Assembly (NCBI RefSeq): GCF_000689255.1
Contig: NZ_HG964446.1
Location: 3,242,871-3,306,870 of the forward strand
Direction of reading: 5' to 3'
Length of the DNA stretch: 64,000 nt
Source: Mycobacterium triplex
GTDB lineage: Bacteria; Actinomycetota; Actinomycetes; Mycobacteriales; Mycobacteriaceae
In this document: positions 28,110 through 36,749 of the stretch, in pieces
Position numbering within the stretch: the stretch's first letter is position 1
How the letters are laid out: each line of letters begins with the position of its first letter
The notes under the pieces: generated by a model
Database searches by the model: none
Told to the model about the DNA's origin: nothing
What the model saw: only the letters and a program-made list of their open reading frames with translations
Position numbers and translations under genes: made by a program

Positions 28110-28952
28110 ATGGAGCGTCGCGTCCTCAAAGCCGTCATCTATGAACGCGAGCCGCCGATTGCGCGGATCATCTTGAATCGGGTCGACAAAGCCAATACCA
28201 AGGATGCGATCCTGGTCACCGAGGTCGACGATTGCCTGCACGAGGCCGACCGCGACAGCGAGATCAAGGTCGTCATTCTCAAGGCCAACGGCAAGGGCTT
28301 CTGCGGCGGACATGTGGCGCGCTGGGGGCCCGACGAAAACCCCTATCCAGATTTCGGAAACACGTTCGAGGACCTGTACAAGGGCACCGCCGATTTATTT
28401 CTGTGGCCGACGCTGTATTTGTGGGAGTTCCCCAAGCCGACGATCTCGCAGATCCACGGGTACTGCATGGGTGGCGGGATCTATCTCGGCTTGTTGACCG
28501 ACTTCTGTGTGGCGTCCGACGATGCTTATTTCCAGATGCCGCTTGCCCAAAGCCTCGGAGAACCCGGCGGGCACACCATGATTGAGCCGTGGCTACTGAT
28601 GAACTGGCATCGCACCATGGACTGGCTGCTGCTGGCGCCGACCCTGTCCGCACGGCAAGCCCTCGACTGGGGTCTGCTGAACAGGGTGGTGCCGCGAGAA
28701 GACCTCGAGGATACGGTCGAGGAGATGGCGCGCAAGATCGCCCAAATCCCGCTGACCACACTGATGGCGGTGAAGAACAACGTCAAGCGCGCCTGGGAAC
28801 TGATGGGGATGCGCGTGCACCTGCAGGTCAGCCACATCCTGACCAACATGGTGGGCGCGGCAAGCGATGTCCAGGCGCGCCGAGCCGAGCTGATGCAATC
28901 CGGCATGAAGCCACGCGATTTCGTCGACCGCGGCGATTCCCCGCCGGCGTGA
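28110..28952 (+). CDS. Enoyl-CoA hydratase/isomerase (crotonase) family protein, 280 aa
   Basis: Crotonase fold: the oxyanion-hole segments are KANGKGFCGGHVARWG and QIHGYCMGGGIYLGL, with the C-terminal trimerisation helix after LTTLMAVKNNVKRAWELMG. Usual acid/base Glu pair positions are altered (GEPGGHT instead of a standard E-x-GxxP), so it may be an isomerase, hydrolase or ring-opening enzyme. ATG 28110 is chosen; a frame to 28056 adds unlikely residues. It is clearly related to the hydratase at 33651 (shared KANGKGFC and KRAWELMGMRVH). It faces the end of the eight-gene catabolic operon, and its stop codon lies inside a palindrome. Confidence 0.92.
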   Translation: MERRVLKAVIYEREPPIARIILNRVDKANTKDAILVTEVDDCLHEADRDSEIKVVILKANGKGFCGGHVARWGPDENPYPDFGNTFEDLYKGTADLFLWPTLYLWEFPKPTISQIHGYCMGGGIYLGLLTDFCVASDDAYFQMPLAQSLGEPGGHTMIEPWLLMNWHRTMDWLLLAPTLSARQALDWGLLNRVVPREDLEDTVEEMARKIAQIPLTTLMAVKNNVKRAWELMGMRVHLQVSHILTNMVGAASDVQARRAELMQSGMKPRDFVDRGDSPPA

Positions 28953-28998
28953 AATTAGTTTCACGCTGGGCGACGAGCGTGAAACCAGCTTCACGCTC
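28947..28998. repeat. Two tandem palindromes between convergent genes, candidate bidirectional terminator
   Basis: First palindrome 28947-28966 (GCGTGAAA, 4 nt, TTTCACGC); second 28975-28998 (GAGCGTGAA, 6 nt, TTCACGCTC). Both share the core GCGTGAAA and have near-identical stems. The first includes the hydratase stop codon. They separate the plus-strand hydratase from the end of the minus-strand operon, so a terminator is likely; the shared core may also be a dispersed genomic repeat. Confidence 0.7.
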
Positions 28999-29032
28999 GG
29001 TGAGGTGGGCGGCCCGCTGCGGCTGTTCCCCG

Positions 29033-30733
29033 CTAGCGGCTCTTCTGGCCGGCGATCTTGCGCCCGGCCGCATGCCGTGCGGCGACATACCCGAAAACCA
29101 TCGAGTTGGCGATGCTCGCGCCGGCACCCGGATACGTGCGGCCCATCACCGTCGCGGTGGTGTTGCCCGTCGCGTACAGGCCGTCGATCACCTGGTCCTG
29201 CTGATCGAGTACCTGGGCGTGCTCGTTGGTGATCACGCCCCCGCATGTTCCGACATCGGCCGGCAGCACCCGGGTCGCGTAGTACGGCGCCCGATCCAGC
29301 GGGCCGATCGCGGCGTTCGGCCGATATCCCGGATCGCCAAGACAGTCGTTGTAGGCCGACTGGCCGCGCGAAAAGTCGGGATCCAAGCCCTTGGCGGAAT
29401 ACCGGTTGAACCGTTCGATGGTGCGCGACAGCTCGTCGGCGGGCAGATCGATCTGGCGGGCCAGGTCGGCGATCGTGACACCCCGCATCACCGCACCCTT
29501 TTCGATCAACTCGGGGGGCAGCTGCTTATTGCGTTTCAGCGGATTGGAACTGGTGACGTATCGGCGCACGTATCCGTCGTCGAAAATCATCCAGCAGGGC
29601 ACCGCCTTGTTGGCGTACATCGCCTTGCCGACCTCGACGTAGGAGTTCGACTCGTTACAGAACCGCCGACCGGTGGAGTCGACGTAGATGGCACCGGGCC
29701 GCTGTCGCCCCGAGCCCAGCGACGAGGCGACGGCGCCCCCGTTGGCGATGAAAACCGAAGGCAGCCACCACGCCTCGTCGAGCAGATCGGTCTTGGCGCC
29801 CAGCCGCATCGCCGTCTCGAGCACTTCGCCGGTGTCGCCGGCGTTGGCGATCGACCACTGGCCTTCGTTGGGCTGGTCGCCGCTGTAGCGGCGGCGCATC
29901 TGCTTGTTGTGGCCGAAGCCGCCGGCGGCCAACAGAACTCCCTTGCGCGCCTCGATGTTCAGCGCGACGCCGTCCCGGTTGACGCGAGCGCCGGCGACCC
30001 GGCCGTCCTCGACGATCAGGTCCTCCATCGCGGTGTTCGTCCACAGCGGCGGTTGATCGCCGCCGATTTCGATCAGCGCCTTGAGCATCTGCGCGATCAG
30101 TGAGGAGCCGTTGGTGAGGATCTGGGCCCGGCGTGCCCGCGCCGCGGCGGTGCGCAGGAACACCTTGGTGGCAACGGCGAACGCGCGCGGCGCACGGTTG
30201 AAGTACTGGACCGATCGCAGTTCGTTGGTCAGCACCACGTACCCGTAGTTCTTGGCCAGCGGCGGCTGCACCTTGTCGTGCCAGCTGCCGAGCTCGGCGG
30301 CGTCGAAGGGAATGCCCTCGACGGCGCGGCCGGATTCGTTGCCGCCCTTGTGGTTCGGGTAGTAGTCGCTCCATCCCGCGCAGCGGACCAGCCGGACACC
30401 CTTGCGGACGAGGAAGTTGATCATCTCGTAGCCCGCCGTGAGGAACATCTCGCGGCGCGCCGGCGAGGAGGCCGCGCCGATGTCGCCGACCACGTCGGCC
30501 AGATAGGCCAAACCGTCTTCGTGTGAGTCGGCGATGCCGTCGGCGCGCATCAACGGGTTGTTCGGCAGCCAGACGATGCCGCCGGACAGCCCGGTGGATC
30601 CGCCGACCAGGGCCTGCTTCTCGACGATCAGCGGCTCCAGGCCGCTGTCCAGCGCCGCCAGCCCCGCCACCATGCCGCCCCCGCCGCTGCCCGCGATCAG
30701 CAGGTCTACCGAGCGGTCCCAGGCAGTGCTCAT
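29033..30733 (-). CDS. FAD flavoprotein of the 3-ketosteroid delta1-dehydrogenase / fumarate reductase family, 566 aa
   Basis: Starts with the FAD-binding SGGGGMVAGLAALDSG, then VGGSTGLSGGIVWLPNN, which is very close to the KstD family's second motif. The C-terminal block reads LYATGNTTATVMGRTYPGAG, also KstD-like. KstDs introduce a C1-C2 double bond into 3-ketosteroid ring A; relatives act on other cyclic ketones. The gene start overlaps the Rieske oxygenase stop by 4 nt, so it is the last gene of the operon. A dehydrogenase of a cyclic ketone or acyl-CoA fits the operon, but a steroid substrate is not shown. Confidence 0.92.
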   Translation of the reverse strand: MSTAWDRSVDLLIAGSGGGGMVAGLAALDSGLEPLIVEKQALVGGSTGLSGGIVWLPNNPLMRADGIADSHEDGLAYLADVVGDIGAASSPARREMFLTAGYEMINFLVRKGVRLVRCAGWSDYYPNHKGGNESGRAVEGIPFDAAELGSWHDKVQPPLAKNYGYVVLTNELRSVQYFNRAPRAFAVATKVFLRTAAARARRAQILTNGSSLIAQMLKALIEIGGDQPPLWTNTAMEDLIVEDGRVAGARVNRDGVALNIEARKGVLLAAGGFGHNKQMRRRYSGDQPNEGQWSIANAGDTGEVLETAMRLGAKTDLLDEAWWLPSVFIANGGAVASSLGSGRQRPGAIYVDSTGRRFCNESNSYVEVGKAMYANKAVPCWMIFDDGYVRRYVTSSNPLKRNKQLPPELIEKGAVMRGVTIADLARQIDLPADELSRTIERFNRYSAKGLDPDFSRGQSAYNDCLGDPGYRPNAAIGPLDRAPYYATRVLPADVGTCGGVITNEHAQVLDQQDQVIDGLYATGNTTATVMGRTYPGAGASIANSMVFGYVAARHAAGRKIAGQKSR

Positions 30734-32097
30734 GAGCCGAAGCCGAGGTCCGCGATGGGCACGTCGATGGTGGTGTTGGTCTTCCGGATAGCGGGAACCA
30801 GCGTGTCGTAGGGCAGGCCGGCGAGGAACCCGTCGATGACCCGCTCGAAATTCGAGATCAGCCCTTCGATCTGGTCGGATAATCGCATGAACTCAAACCC
30901 CTTGGAGTGCAATCCTTTTTGCTGGCGTGGCAGGTTGGAGAAGTCCTGGGCGGGAATCGGCGGCCAGCGCGGGTCGTCGGGTGCCATCGGTTCCGGCGGG
31001 GTCGGCTTGCCCGTGACCTGATCCGGTGGGATGCGGGTGAGCGACCAGATCTCGAACAGCGTCTCCTCCGGACCCAGGGGCCGGATCCGGTAGGACGAGG
31101 CGCTGCTGTACTGCGGCAGCAGGAAGTAATGCGGAAAGGCGAAATTGATCGCCTCGGTGATCCCGCGCCGCGCAAGGTCATTCAAGTCGGGCATGTCGCA
31201 GCCCCGGGCACGATGCCAGCTGACGATCGCATCGTTGAGCGTGCTGCGCCAGATGGCCATCGCCGCGGCCGGATCGTCCGGCAGCTCGATGTTCTGTAGG
31301 CCCTCGGCGATCCGGATGTCGTTCGCGTGCGTCATCCCGGCCATGCCTTCGCCGAGCGTGCGCATGAAGTACAGGTTGGTCCGGGCAAGCCCGGGTGGCT
31401 TCGAGGAGCTCGGCATGCTCGTCGGCAGCAGCTGCGGGTGCGTCTGCGGAACGTGGTAGCCCTCCATGAAGGCCGCCGTCGCCAGCTTCCAGTTCACCGG
31501 AAGCCGGCACGATTGCCACCACTCGGTGCGCAGCGTTTCGACGTGCCAGGCGTCATAGATTGACGCGAACGGTTCCATGCAGTCCCGCAGCGCCGGCGCC
31601 CCGTCGTCGAGGTTGATCCACGCGCAGCCGCCCCACAGCTCGCAGCGGACCGAAACCAGCTGCAGGTCGTCCGGGTGCATGTTGCCTTCGGCGAAAGCCT
31701 CGGGCTGCAGCACGAACGTATTGCGCCCGTCGATGCCCCAGCACCAGCCGTGGAACGGGCAGACGAAGGTGCGGCGATTACCGTTGCCTTCCACCAGCTT
31801 TACCCCGCGGTGGCGGCACGCGTTGTGATAGGCCCGCACATTCTCGGCGTCGACGCGCACCACGATGATCGAGTCTTGGAGAATCTCGTAGGTGACGTAG
31901 TCCCCGGGCCTGGGAATCTCCTCGAGCCGGCAGGCCATCTGCCACACCCGCGGCCACAACATCTGCGCCTCGAGCGCGTAGAAATCCGGGTCGTAATAGC
32001 GCTGCTTGGGAATTCGATCGGCGGCCGCCACGGCCCACGGCACCGGCAACGCCGACCAGTTCGCCTGGCCTCGTCTCGAACCTGTCTCTACAGCCAT
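30730..32097 (-). CDS. Rieske non-heme iron oxygenase, large subunit, 455 aa
   Basis: The Rieske centre is Cys94-x-His96 and Cys113-x2-His116 (ACRHRG and CPFHGWCWG). The C-terminal catalytic domain carries FMEGYHVPQTHPQL, the mononuclear-iron His pair region. Enzymes of this type dihydroxylate or monooxygenate aromatic or alicyclic rings using a separate reductase. No small subunit, ferredoxin or reductase gene is adjacent, so electrons are supplied from elsewhere. It lies 21 nt after the acyl-CoA synthetase and overlaps the flavoprotein, giving a ligation, hydroxylation, dehydrogenation order on the DNA. Confidence 0.94.
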   Translation of the reverse strand: MAVETGSRRGQANWSALPVPWAVAAADRIPKQRYYDPDFYALEAQMLWPRVWQMACRLEEIPRPGDYVTYEILQDSIIVVRVDAENVRAYHNACRHRGVKLVEGNGNRRTFVCPFHGWCWGIDGRNTFVLQPEAFAEGNMHPDDLQLVSVRCELWGGCAWINLDDGAPALRDCMEPFASIYDAWHVETLRTEWWQSCRLPVNWKLATAAFMEGYHVPQTHPQLLPTSMPSSSKPPGLARTNLYFMRTLGEGMAGMTHANDIRIAEGLQNIELPDDPAAAMAIWRSTLNDAIVSWHRARGCDMPDLNDLARRGITEAINFAFPHYFLLPQYSSASSYRIRPLGPEETLFEIWSLTRIPPDQVTGKPTPPEPMAPDDPRWPPIPAQDFSNLPRQQKGLHSKGFEFMRLSDQIEGLISNFERVIDGFLAGLPYDTLVPAIRKTNTTIDVPIADLGFGS

Positions 32098-32118
32098 CTC
32101 GTCATCCCTTGTGTCGGC

Positions 32119-33642
32119 TCACACGATCCGTGATGCCCGTCCCTGCCAGTACCGCTCGCGGATCCGCCTCTTGTAGAGCTTCCCGTTGGGATCGCGAGGC
32201 AATTCGGGGTCGAATTCGACTGTGCGCGGGCACTTGTAGCCGGCCAGGTGGGCTCGGCAGTACGCAATCAGCTCGGCCTCGAAGTCGGGCCCGGGGTCGA
32301 AGCCCGCCACGGGCTGCACGACGGCCTTGACCTCTTCGCCGAACTCGGCGTTGGGCACGCCGAAGACCGCGGCATCGACCAGTTTGGGATGCATGATCAG
32401 GAGGTTCTCCGCCTCCTGCGGGTAGATGTTGACCCCGCCGGAGACGATCGTGAAGGTCGCGCGATCGGTCAGGTACATGTAGCCGTCCTCATCGACGTAT
32501 CCCATGTCCCCCAAGGAACGCCAGCCGCGGTCGTTGTACACCGACGCGGTTTTGGCGGGATCCTTGAAGTACTCGAACTCGGGTCCACCCTCGAAGTAAA
32601 GCTCTCCAGCCTGGCCGATGGGAAGCTCTTGACCGTCGTCGCCGACCACGTGCACCGGGGCCATCGGGATGCCCACCGAGCCGGGGTGGGCGAGCCACTC
32701 CTGCGGGCCGATCACGGTTCCGGCGAAACCTTCTGTGCCGCCGTAGTATTCGTGGATGATCGGTCCGAACCAGTCCATCATCTGATGCTTGACGTCCACC
32801 GGGCAGGGGGCGGCCGCGTGGATCACACAGCGCAGGCTGGAGACGTTGTAGCCGCGGCGCACCGCCTCGGGCAGTTTGAGCATCCGGACGAACATCGTCG
32901 GTACGAACTGGGCGTGGGTCACCCGGTGCGTCTCGATCAGACGCAACACCGCCTCGGCGTCGAACTTTTTCATGATGATCGACGTGGCGCCCACCCGGTT
33001 GGCCGCCATGGTGTAGTTCACGCCGGCCGCGTGGTACAGCGGCGCGGGGGACAGGTACACACTCGATTGGTTCATACCGTAGCGGTGGATCAGCGCCGTC
33101 TCGAGCACCGACTGCGCCCAGGAGCCGTTGCCGTCGGTGGGCAGCGGCCGGCGCACCGCCTTGGGCCGTCCCGTGGTGCCCGACGAGTACAGCATCTCGG
33201 ATCCGTCCGACATCGGCGGCGCATCGCCCGCGGCGGCCAGCGCCTGCTCGTACCGATCCCAGCCCGGTAACTCACCGCCCACGCTGATGTGGACGTCGAC
33301 CGCGGTGTTCACCTCGCGTACGTGCGCGGCGATCTCGGGCATCGACGCGTCCACGAACACCGCTTTGGCGTCGGAGTCACCGATCACGTAGGCGACCTCT
33401 TCGGCGGTGAAGTGAGTGTTGACGGCGGTGTAGTAGAGCCCGGAAAGCTGGCAGCCCCAGGTGATTTCGAAGAATTCCGGACGGTTCGGCAGCACCAGTG
33501 CCACTCCGTCGCCGCGGCCCAGGCCCGCATCGTGCAGCGCCGCGGCGACCCGTTGGCTCCGCTCGAACAGCTCGCCGAACGAGATCACGCTGCCGTCGGC
33601 GATCAGGGCCGGCGACTGTGCGGCGTGGTCGGCGATGTTCAC
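32119..33642 (-). CDS. Acyl-CoA synthetase (FadD family), 507 aa
   Basis: AMP-binding motif MLYSSGTTGRPKAVRRP, HEYYGGTEG in the acceptor region, SGGVNIYPQEAEN in A8, and the C-terminal catalytic lysine region RDPNGKLYKRR. Start is GTG 33642 (NIADHAAQSPAL), 8 nt after the hydratase stop; the longer frame to 34053 shadows the hydratase. The enzyme makes the CoA thioester that the operon's crotonase would act on. Substrate probably a medium-sized or cyclic carboxylic acid (inference). Confidence 0.93.
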   Translation of the reverse strand: MNIADHAAQSPALIADGSVISFGELFERSQRVAAALHDAGLGRGDGVALVLPNRPEFFEITWGCQLSGLYYTAVNTHFTAEEVAYVIGDSDAKAVFVDASMPEIAAHVREVNTAVDVHISVGGELPGWDRYEQALAAAGDAPPMSDGSEMLYSSGTTGRPKAVRRPLPTDGNGSWAQSVLETALIHRYGMNQSSVYLSPAPLYHAAGVNYTMAANRVGATSIIMKKFDAEAVLRLIETHRVTHAQFVPTMFVRMLKLPEAVRRGYNVSSLRCVIHAAAPCPVDVKHQMMDWFGPIIHEYYGGTEGFAGTVIGPQEWLAHPGSVGIPMAPVHVVGDDGQELPIGQAGELYFEGGPEFEYFKDPAKTASVYNDRGWRSLGDMGYVDEDGYMYLTDRATFTIVSGGVNIYPQEAENLLIMHPKLVDAAVFGVPNAEFGEEVKAVVQPVAGFDPGPDFEAELIAYCRAHLAGYKCPRTVEFDPELPRDPNGKLYKRRIRERYWQGRASRIV

Positions 33643-33650
33643 CAGCAGAC

Positions 33651-34523
33651 CTAGGTCGACGCGGCGCCGTCGGTCTGGGCGGCGGCCGCGGCCTGGCGCC
33701 GGGCGTGCTCGGACGGCAGCACCTTGTCCTTGAACACGGTCTGGATCAACTGCTGCACGTCCTTGCTGATCGAGGCGAGCGCGACGAGGTCGTTGGAGCT
33801 CTGCCAGTGCACCCGCATGCCCATCAGCTCCCAGGCTCGCTTCAGATTCGCCTTGGTGAGCATCAGCGTCGTCAACGGCGCCTGGGCGATGTGGCGGGCG
33901 ATTGCGTCGACGCGGGCGTCCAGGTCCTCGCGCTTGACCACCTCGTTGACCAGGCCCACCTCCAGCGCCCTCTTGGCGTCGATCACCTCCGCGGTGAACA
34001 GGTAGTAGGCCGCACGACGCCAGTTCATGAACACCCATGGCTCGATGGAACATTCACCGGACGGCATACCGAACCCCTGCAGCGGTGGGTAAGAGAAGTA
34101 GGCGTCGTCGGCGGCGATGACGATGTCGGTGGTCAGGCCCATGTGCGTCCCGCCGCCCACGCAGTAGCCGTGCACCTGCGCGATGGTGGGCTTGGAGAAC
34201 TCCCACAGGTTCAGGGTCGGCTTGACGAAGAGATCCCCCTGCGCCTTCCACGGGTGGCCCGTCACCATCGCGTTTTCCACGAACGACGGATAGTCGACCG
34301 CGTTGTTTCCGATCGCATGCCCGGAGCAGAAGCCCTTGCCGTTGGCCTTGAGCACCAGCACCTTGATGTCGTAGTCGCGGTCGGCGTCGGCCAGCGCGGC
34401 ATCGACTTCCTCGGCCAGCTTCTGGTCCTGCGCGTTGGCCTTCTCCGGCCAGTTGAGCGTGATCTTCGCGATCGGACCATCCTTCTGGTAGATGATGCGT
34501 TCGCGAGTCTCGTTGAGGTCCAT
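33651..34523 (-). CDS. Enoyl-CoA hydratase/isomerase (crotonase) family protein, 290 aa
   Basis: Crotonase fold with KANGKGFCSGHAIGNN and QVHGYCVGGGTHMGL as oxyanion-hole segments, and LTTLMLTKANLKRAWELMG near the C-terminus. It is a paralogue of the hydratase at 28110, also with an unusual active-site loop (GMPSGECS). The last about 25 residues are Ala/Gln-rich. GAAAGGG precedes ATG 34523. In the operon it lies between the lipoyl protein and the acyl-CoA synthetase. Could be a hydratase, or a C-C bond hydrolase acting on a beta-diketone CoA ester (inference). Confidence 0.92.
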   Translation of the reverse strand: MDLNETRERIIYQKDGPIAKITLNWPEKANAQDQKLAEEVDAALADADRDYDIKVLVLKANGKGFCSGHAIGNNAVDYPSFVENAMVTGHPWKAQGDLFVKPTLNLWEFSKPTIAQVHGYCVGGGTHMGLTTDIVIAADDAYFSYPPLQGFGMPSGECSIEPWVFMNWRRAAYYLFTAEVIDAKRALEVGLVNEVVKREDLDARVDAIARHIAQAPLTTLMLTKANLKRAWELMGMRVHWQSSNDLVALASISKDVQQLIQTVFKDKVLPSEHARRQAAAAAQTDGAAST

Positions 34524-34539
34524 ATGCTTTGCCCTTTCG

Positions 34540-34776
34540 TTATGACGTGATCACACCGATTTCGGCGCCGATGTCGTAGATCGTCCCGACCTGGCCCGTC
34601 CACTGGACGGTGCCGGATGCTCCGGCCTCGATTTCCTGCTCGGCTTTCTCGGTGGCGATCACGTAGATCGGCGTACCCGCCTCGACGTGCTCGCCGGCAT
34701 CGACGAGCAGGCCGGTGAGTTCGGCCTCGGCCACCGCGACCGACACCCGGGGAATCCGAATCACGAAGTCAGCCAT
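34540..34776 (-). CDS. Stand-alone lipoyl-domain protein, 78 aa
   Basis: The whole protein is one biotinyl/lipoyl domain: two mirrored beta halves with the lipoylation Lys44 in ATEKAEQEIEAG, matching the E-[TS]-[DE]-K-A pattern of E2 lipoyl domains. The E1-binding and acyltransferase parts of a normal E2 (about 400 residues) are absent. ATG overlaps the E1-beta stop by 8 nt, so the pair is translationally coupled. It should act as a swinging arm that accepts the acyl group or electrons from the E1 decarboxylase encoded just upstream. The partner that takes the group off is not encoded here. Confidence 0.9.
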   Translation of the reverse strand: MADFVIRIPRVSVAVAEAELTGLLVDAGEHVEAGTPIYVIATEKAEQEIEAGASGTVQWTGQVGTIYDIGAEIGVITS

Positions 34777-35767
34777 GCGCTTCCGCCCTATCCAGGGTTT
34801 GCTGCGCGGCCGCTACAATCCGGGCCGGCGACGGGTACACCTGCGCCTCGAGCGCGGCGGCGGCCGGGTTGGGGACGAACCGGGCGCCCACCCGCTCGAC
34901 GGGAGCGGCGAGTTCGCCGAACAACTCCGATTGCAGGATCGCGGCGATCTCCGCCCCGGGGCCGGCGAATTGGACCGCGTCATGGACGATTACGGCTCGA
35001 CGGGTACGGCGGGCGGATGCCACGATGGTCTCGACGTCCAGCGGCACCAGCGTGCGCAGGTCGACGACTTCGGCGCTGACGCCGTGGGTGGCCAGGGTGG
35101 CGGCCGCCGCGAGCGCGTCGTGCACGCTGCGTCCGTAGCTGATCAGCGTCACGTCGGTGCCCGGCCGCTTGATGTCGGCCCGGCCCAAGGGAATCGAGAA
35201 CCCGGGGTCGACGGGGACCGGCCCCTTCTTGCTCTGCAAGCGGATGGTCTCGACGAACAGGCAGGGGTCTTCGTCGAAGATCGCCGCTGTCAGTAGGCCT
35301 TTGCCGTCGCGCGGGGTGGACGGCACGATCAGCTTCATTCCCGGGATGTGCATGAACCACGCCTCCAGGCTCTGGGAGTGCGTGGCACCGGTGGCCAGCC
35401 CGGCATACACCTGGGTGCGAATGGTGATCGGCGCCGTCGTCCGGCCGGCGGTCATGAACCGCAGCTTGGCGGCGTTGTTGATCAGCTGGTCGGCGGCGAT
35501 ACCGATGAAGTCCATGATCATGATCTCGGCCACCGGCAACAGCCCGTCGATCGCCGCGCCGATCGCCGCGCCGACGATCGCGGCCTCCGAGATCGGGGTG
35601 TCCAGTACCCGGTCTTGGCCGTGCTTCGTCGACAATCCCGCGGTCGGTCCCGACGCACCCGGATCCGCGATGTCCTCGCCCAGCAAGAACACTCGGTCGT
35701 CGGCGGCCAGCGCCTGATCCAGCGCGAGGTTCAGTGCCTCGCGCATGGTCATCTCTTTTTCGTCCAT
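34769..35767 (-). CDS. TPP-dependent dehydrogenase E1 beta subunit (2-oxoacid/acetoin type), 332 aa
   Basis: Transketolase pyrimidine domain opens MREALNLALDQALAADDRVFLLGEDIAD with the conserved Glu for TPP activation; DTPISEAAIVGAAIGAAIDG and AEIMIMDF follow, and the C-terminal transketolase domain has ISYGRSVHDALAAAATL. Length is normal for E1 beta. ATG 35767 is used, 4 nt after the E1-alpha stop; ATG 35752 (five codons on) is also possible. Forms an alpha2-beta2 heterotetramer with the gene product just upstream. Confidence 0.95.
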   Translation of the reverse strand: MDEKEMTMREALNLALDQALAADDRVFLLGEDIADPGASGPTAGLSTKHGQDRVLDTPISEAAIVGAAIGAAIDGLLPVAEIMIMDFIGIAADQLINNAAKLRFMTAGRTTAPITIRTQVYAGLATGATHSQSLEAWFMHIPGMKLIVPSTPRDGKGLLTAAIFDEDPCLFVETIRLQSKKGPVPVDPGFSIPLGRADIKRPGTDVTLISYGRSVHDALAAAATLATHGVSAEVVDLRTLVPLDVETIVASARRTRRAVIVHDAVQFAGPGAEIAAILQSELFGELAAPVERVGARFVPNPAAAALEAQVYPSPARIVAAAQQTLDRAEAHG

Positions 35768-35771
35768 GCCT

Positions 35772-36749
35772 CTACACCGGGAACTTGATCGGGGTGGCAT
35801 ACACATCACGGTCCAGTTCGTCGACCGCCGGGGACTCCGCGTTCAGCACGGTCTGCAGGGCGGATTCGACCGCGGCCAGCGCGTCGTCGTCGATGCGGGC
35901 GAGTTCCTGCTCGTCGCAGATGCCGGCCTCGGCGAGATGTCGGCGGAAACGCGGCACCGGGTCGGCGGCCATCGCCGCGTCCAGCTGTTCCTTGGGGATG
36001 TAAGGCATCCGATCGCCGAAATAGTGGCCGCGGAAACGGAACGTCACGCACTCGATGAAGGTCGGGCCCGCGCCGCGGCGCGCCCGCCGCAGCGCCTCGG
36101 CGAGAGCGGCTGTCACCGCCAGCGGGTCGTTGCCGTCGACCCGGACGCCGGGCATGCCGTAGCCGGCCGCCCGGTCGGCGACCCGCTCGAGCTTCATGGT
36201 GTCGTGGGTCGGCGTCATTTCGGCGTAGAGGTTGTTCTGGCAGACGAAGACCAGCGGCAGATCCCACAGCGCCGCCATGTTCGCGGCCTCGTGAAAGGAG
36301 CCGGTGTTGGTGGCGCCGTCACCGAAGCTGACCACCGTGACCCGATCGAGGCCCTTGCGTTTGGCGGCCATCGCCAGCCCGACGGCCACCGGCGGCCCGG
36401 CGCCGACGATGCCGGTCGAAAGCATCACGCCCACTTCGGGTTTGGCGATGTGCATGGTGCCGCCTTTACCGCGGCCGGCCCCGACGGTGCGGCCCATCAT
36501 CTCGCCGTAGATCTCCTCGAGCGGAACCCCCTTGCCGATCAGATCGTGTAGCCCGCGGTAGGTGGTCACCAGCTGGTCGTCGGGTCGTAGCGTCACCCCC
36601 ATCGCCGCGGCGATGGCTTCCTGGCCACGCGACGGCCAGTACACGCACATGAACTCGCCGGTGGCGATGCCCTTGGACAGCCGGTCGTCGGCGGCCTTCA
36701 TCAGTACCATCAGCGCGTAGAGGCGCTTGCGATCGGGGGAGTCGCTCAC
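35772..36749 (-). CDS. TPP-dependent dehydrogenase E1 alpha subunit (2-oxoacid/acetoin type), 325 aa
   Basis: The TPP/Mg motif is FGDGATNTGSFHEAANMAAL followed by VFVCQNN (GDG-x(~25)-NN), and YRGLHDLIGKGV is the conserved start of the family fold. AcoA-like size. The GTG at 36749 overlaps the SDR stop as GTGA, giving translational coupling; a longer frame to 36761 overlaps further. It binds TPP and decarboxylates a 2-oxo acid or cleaves an acyloin; the acyl group would pass to the lipoyl protein encoded two genes on. Confidence 0.95.
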   Translation of the reverse strand: MSDSPDRKRLYALMVLMKAADDRLSKGIATGEFMCVYWPSRGQEAIAAAMGVTLRPDDQLVTTYRGLHDLIGKGVPLEEIYGEMMGRTVGAGRGKGGTMHIAKPEVGVMLSTGIVGAGPPVAVGLAMAAKRKGLDRVTVVSFGDGATNTGSFHEAANMAALWDLPLVFVCQNNLYAEMTPTHDTMKLERVADRAAGYGMPGVRVDGNDPLAVTAALAEALRRARRGAGPTFIECVTFRFRGHYFGDRMPYIPKEQLDAAMAADPVPRFRRHLAEAGICDEQELARIDDDALAAVESALQTVLNAESPAVDELDRDVYATPIKFPV

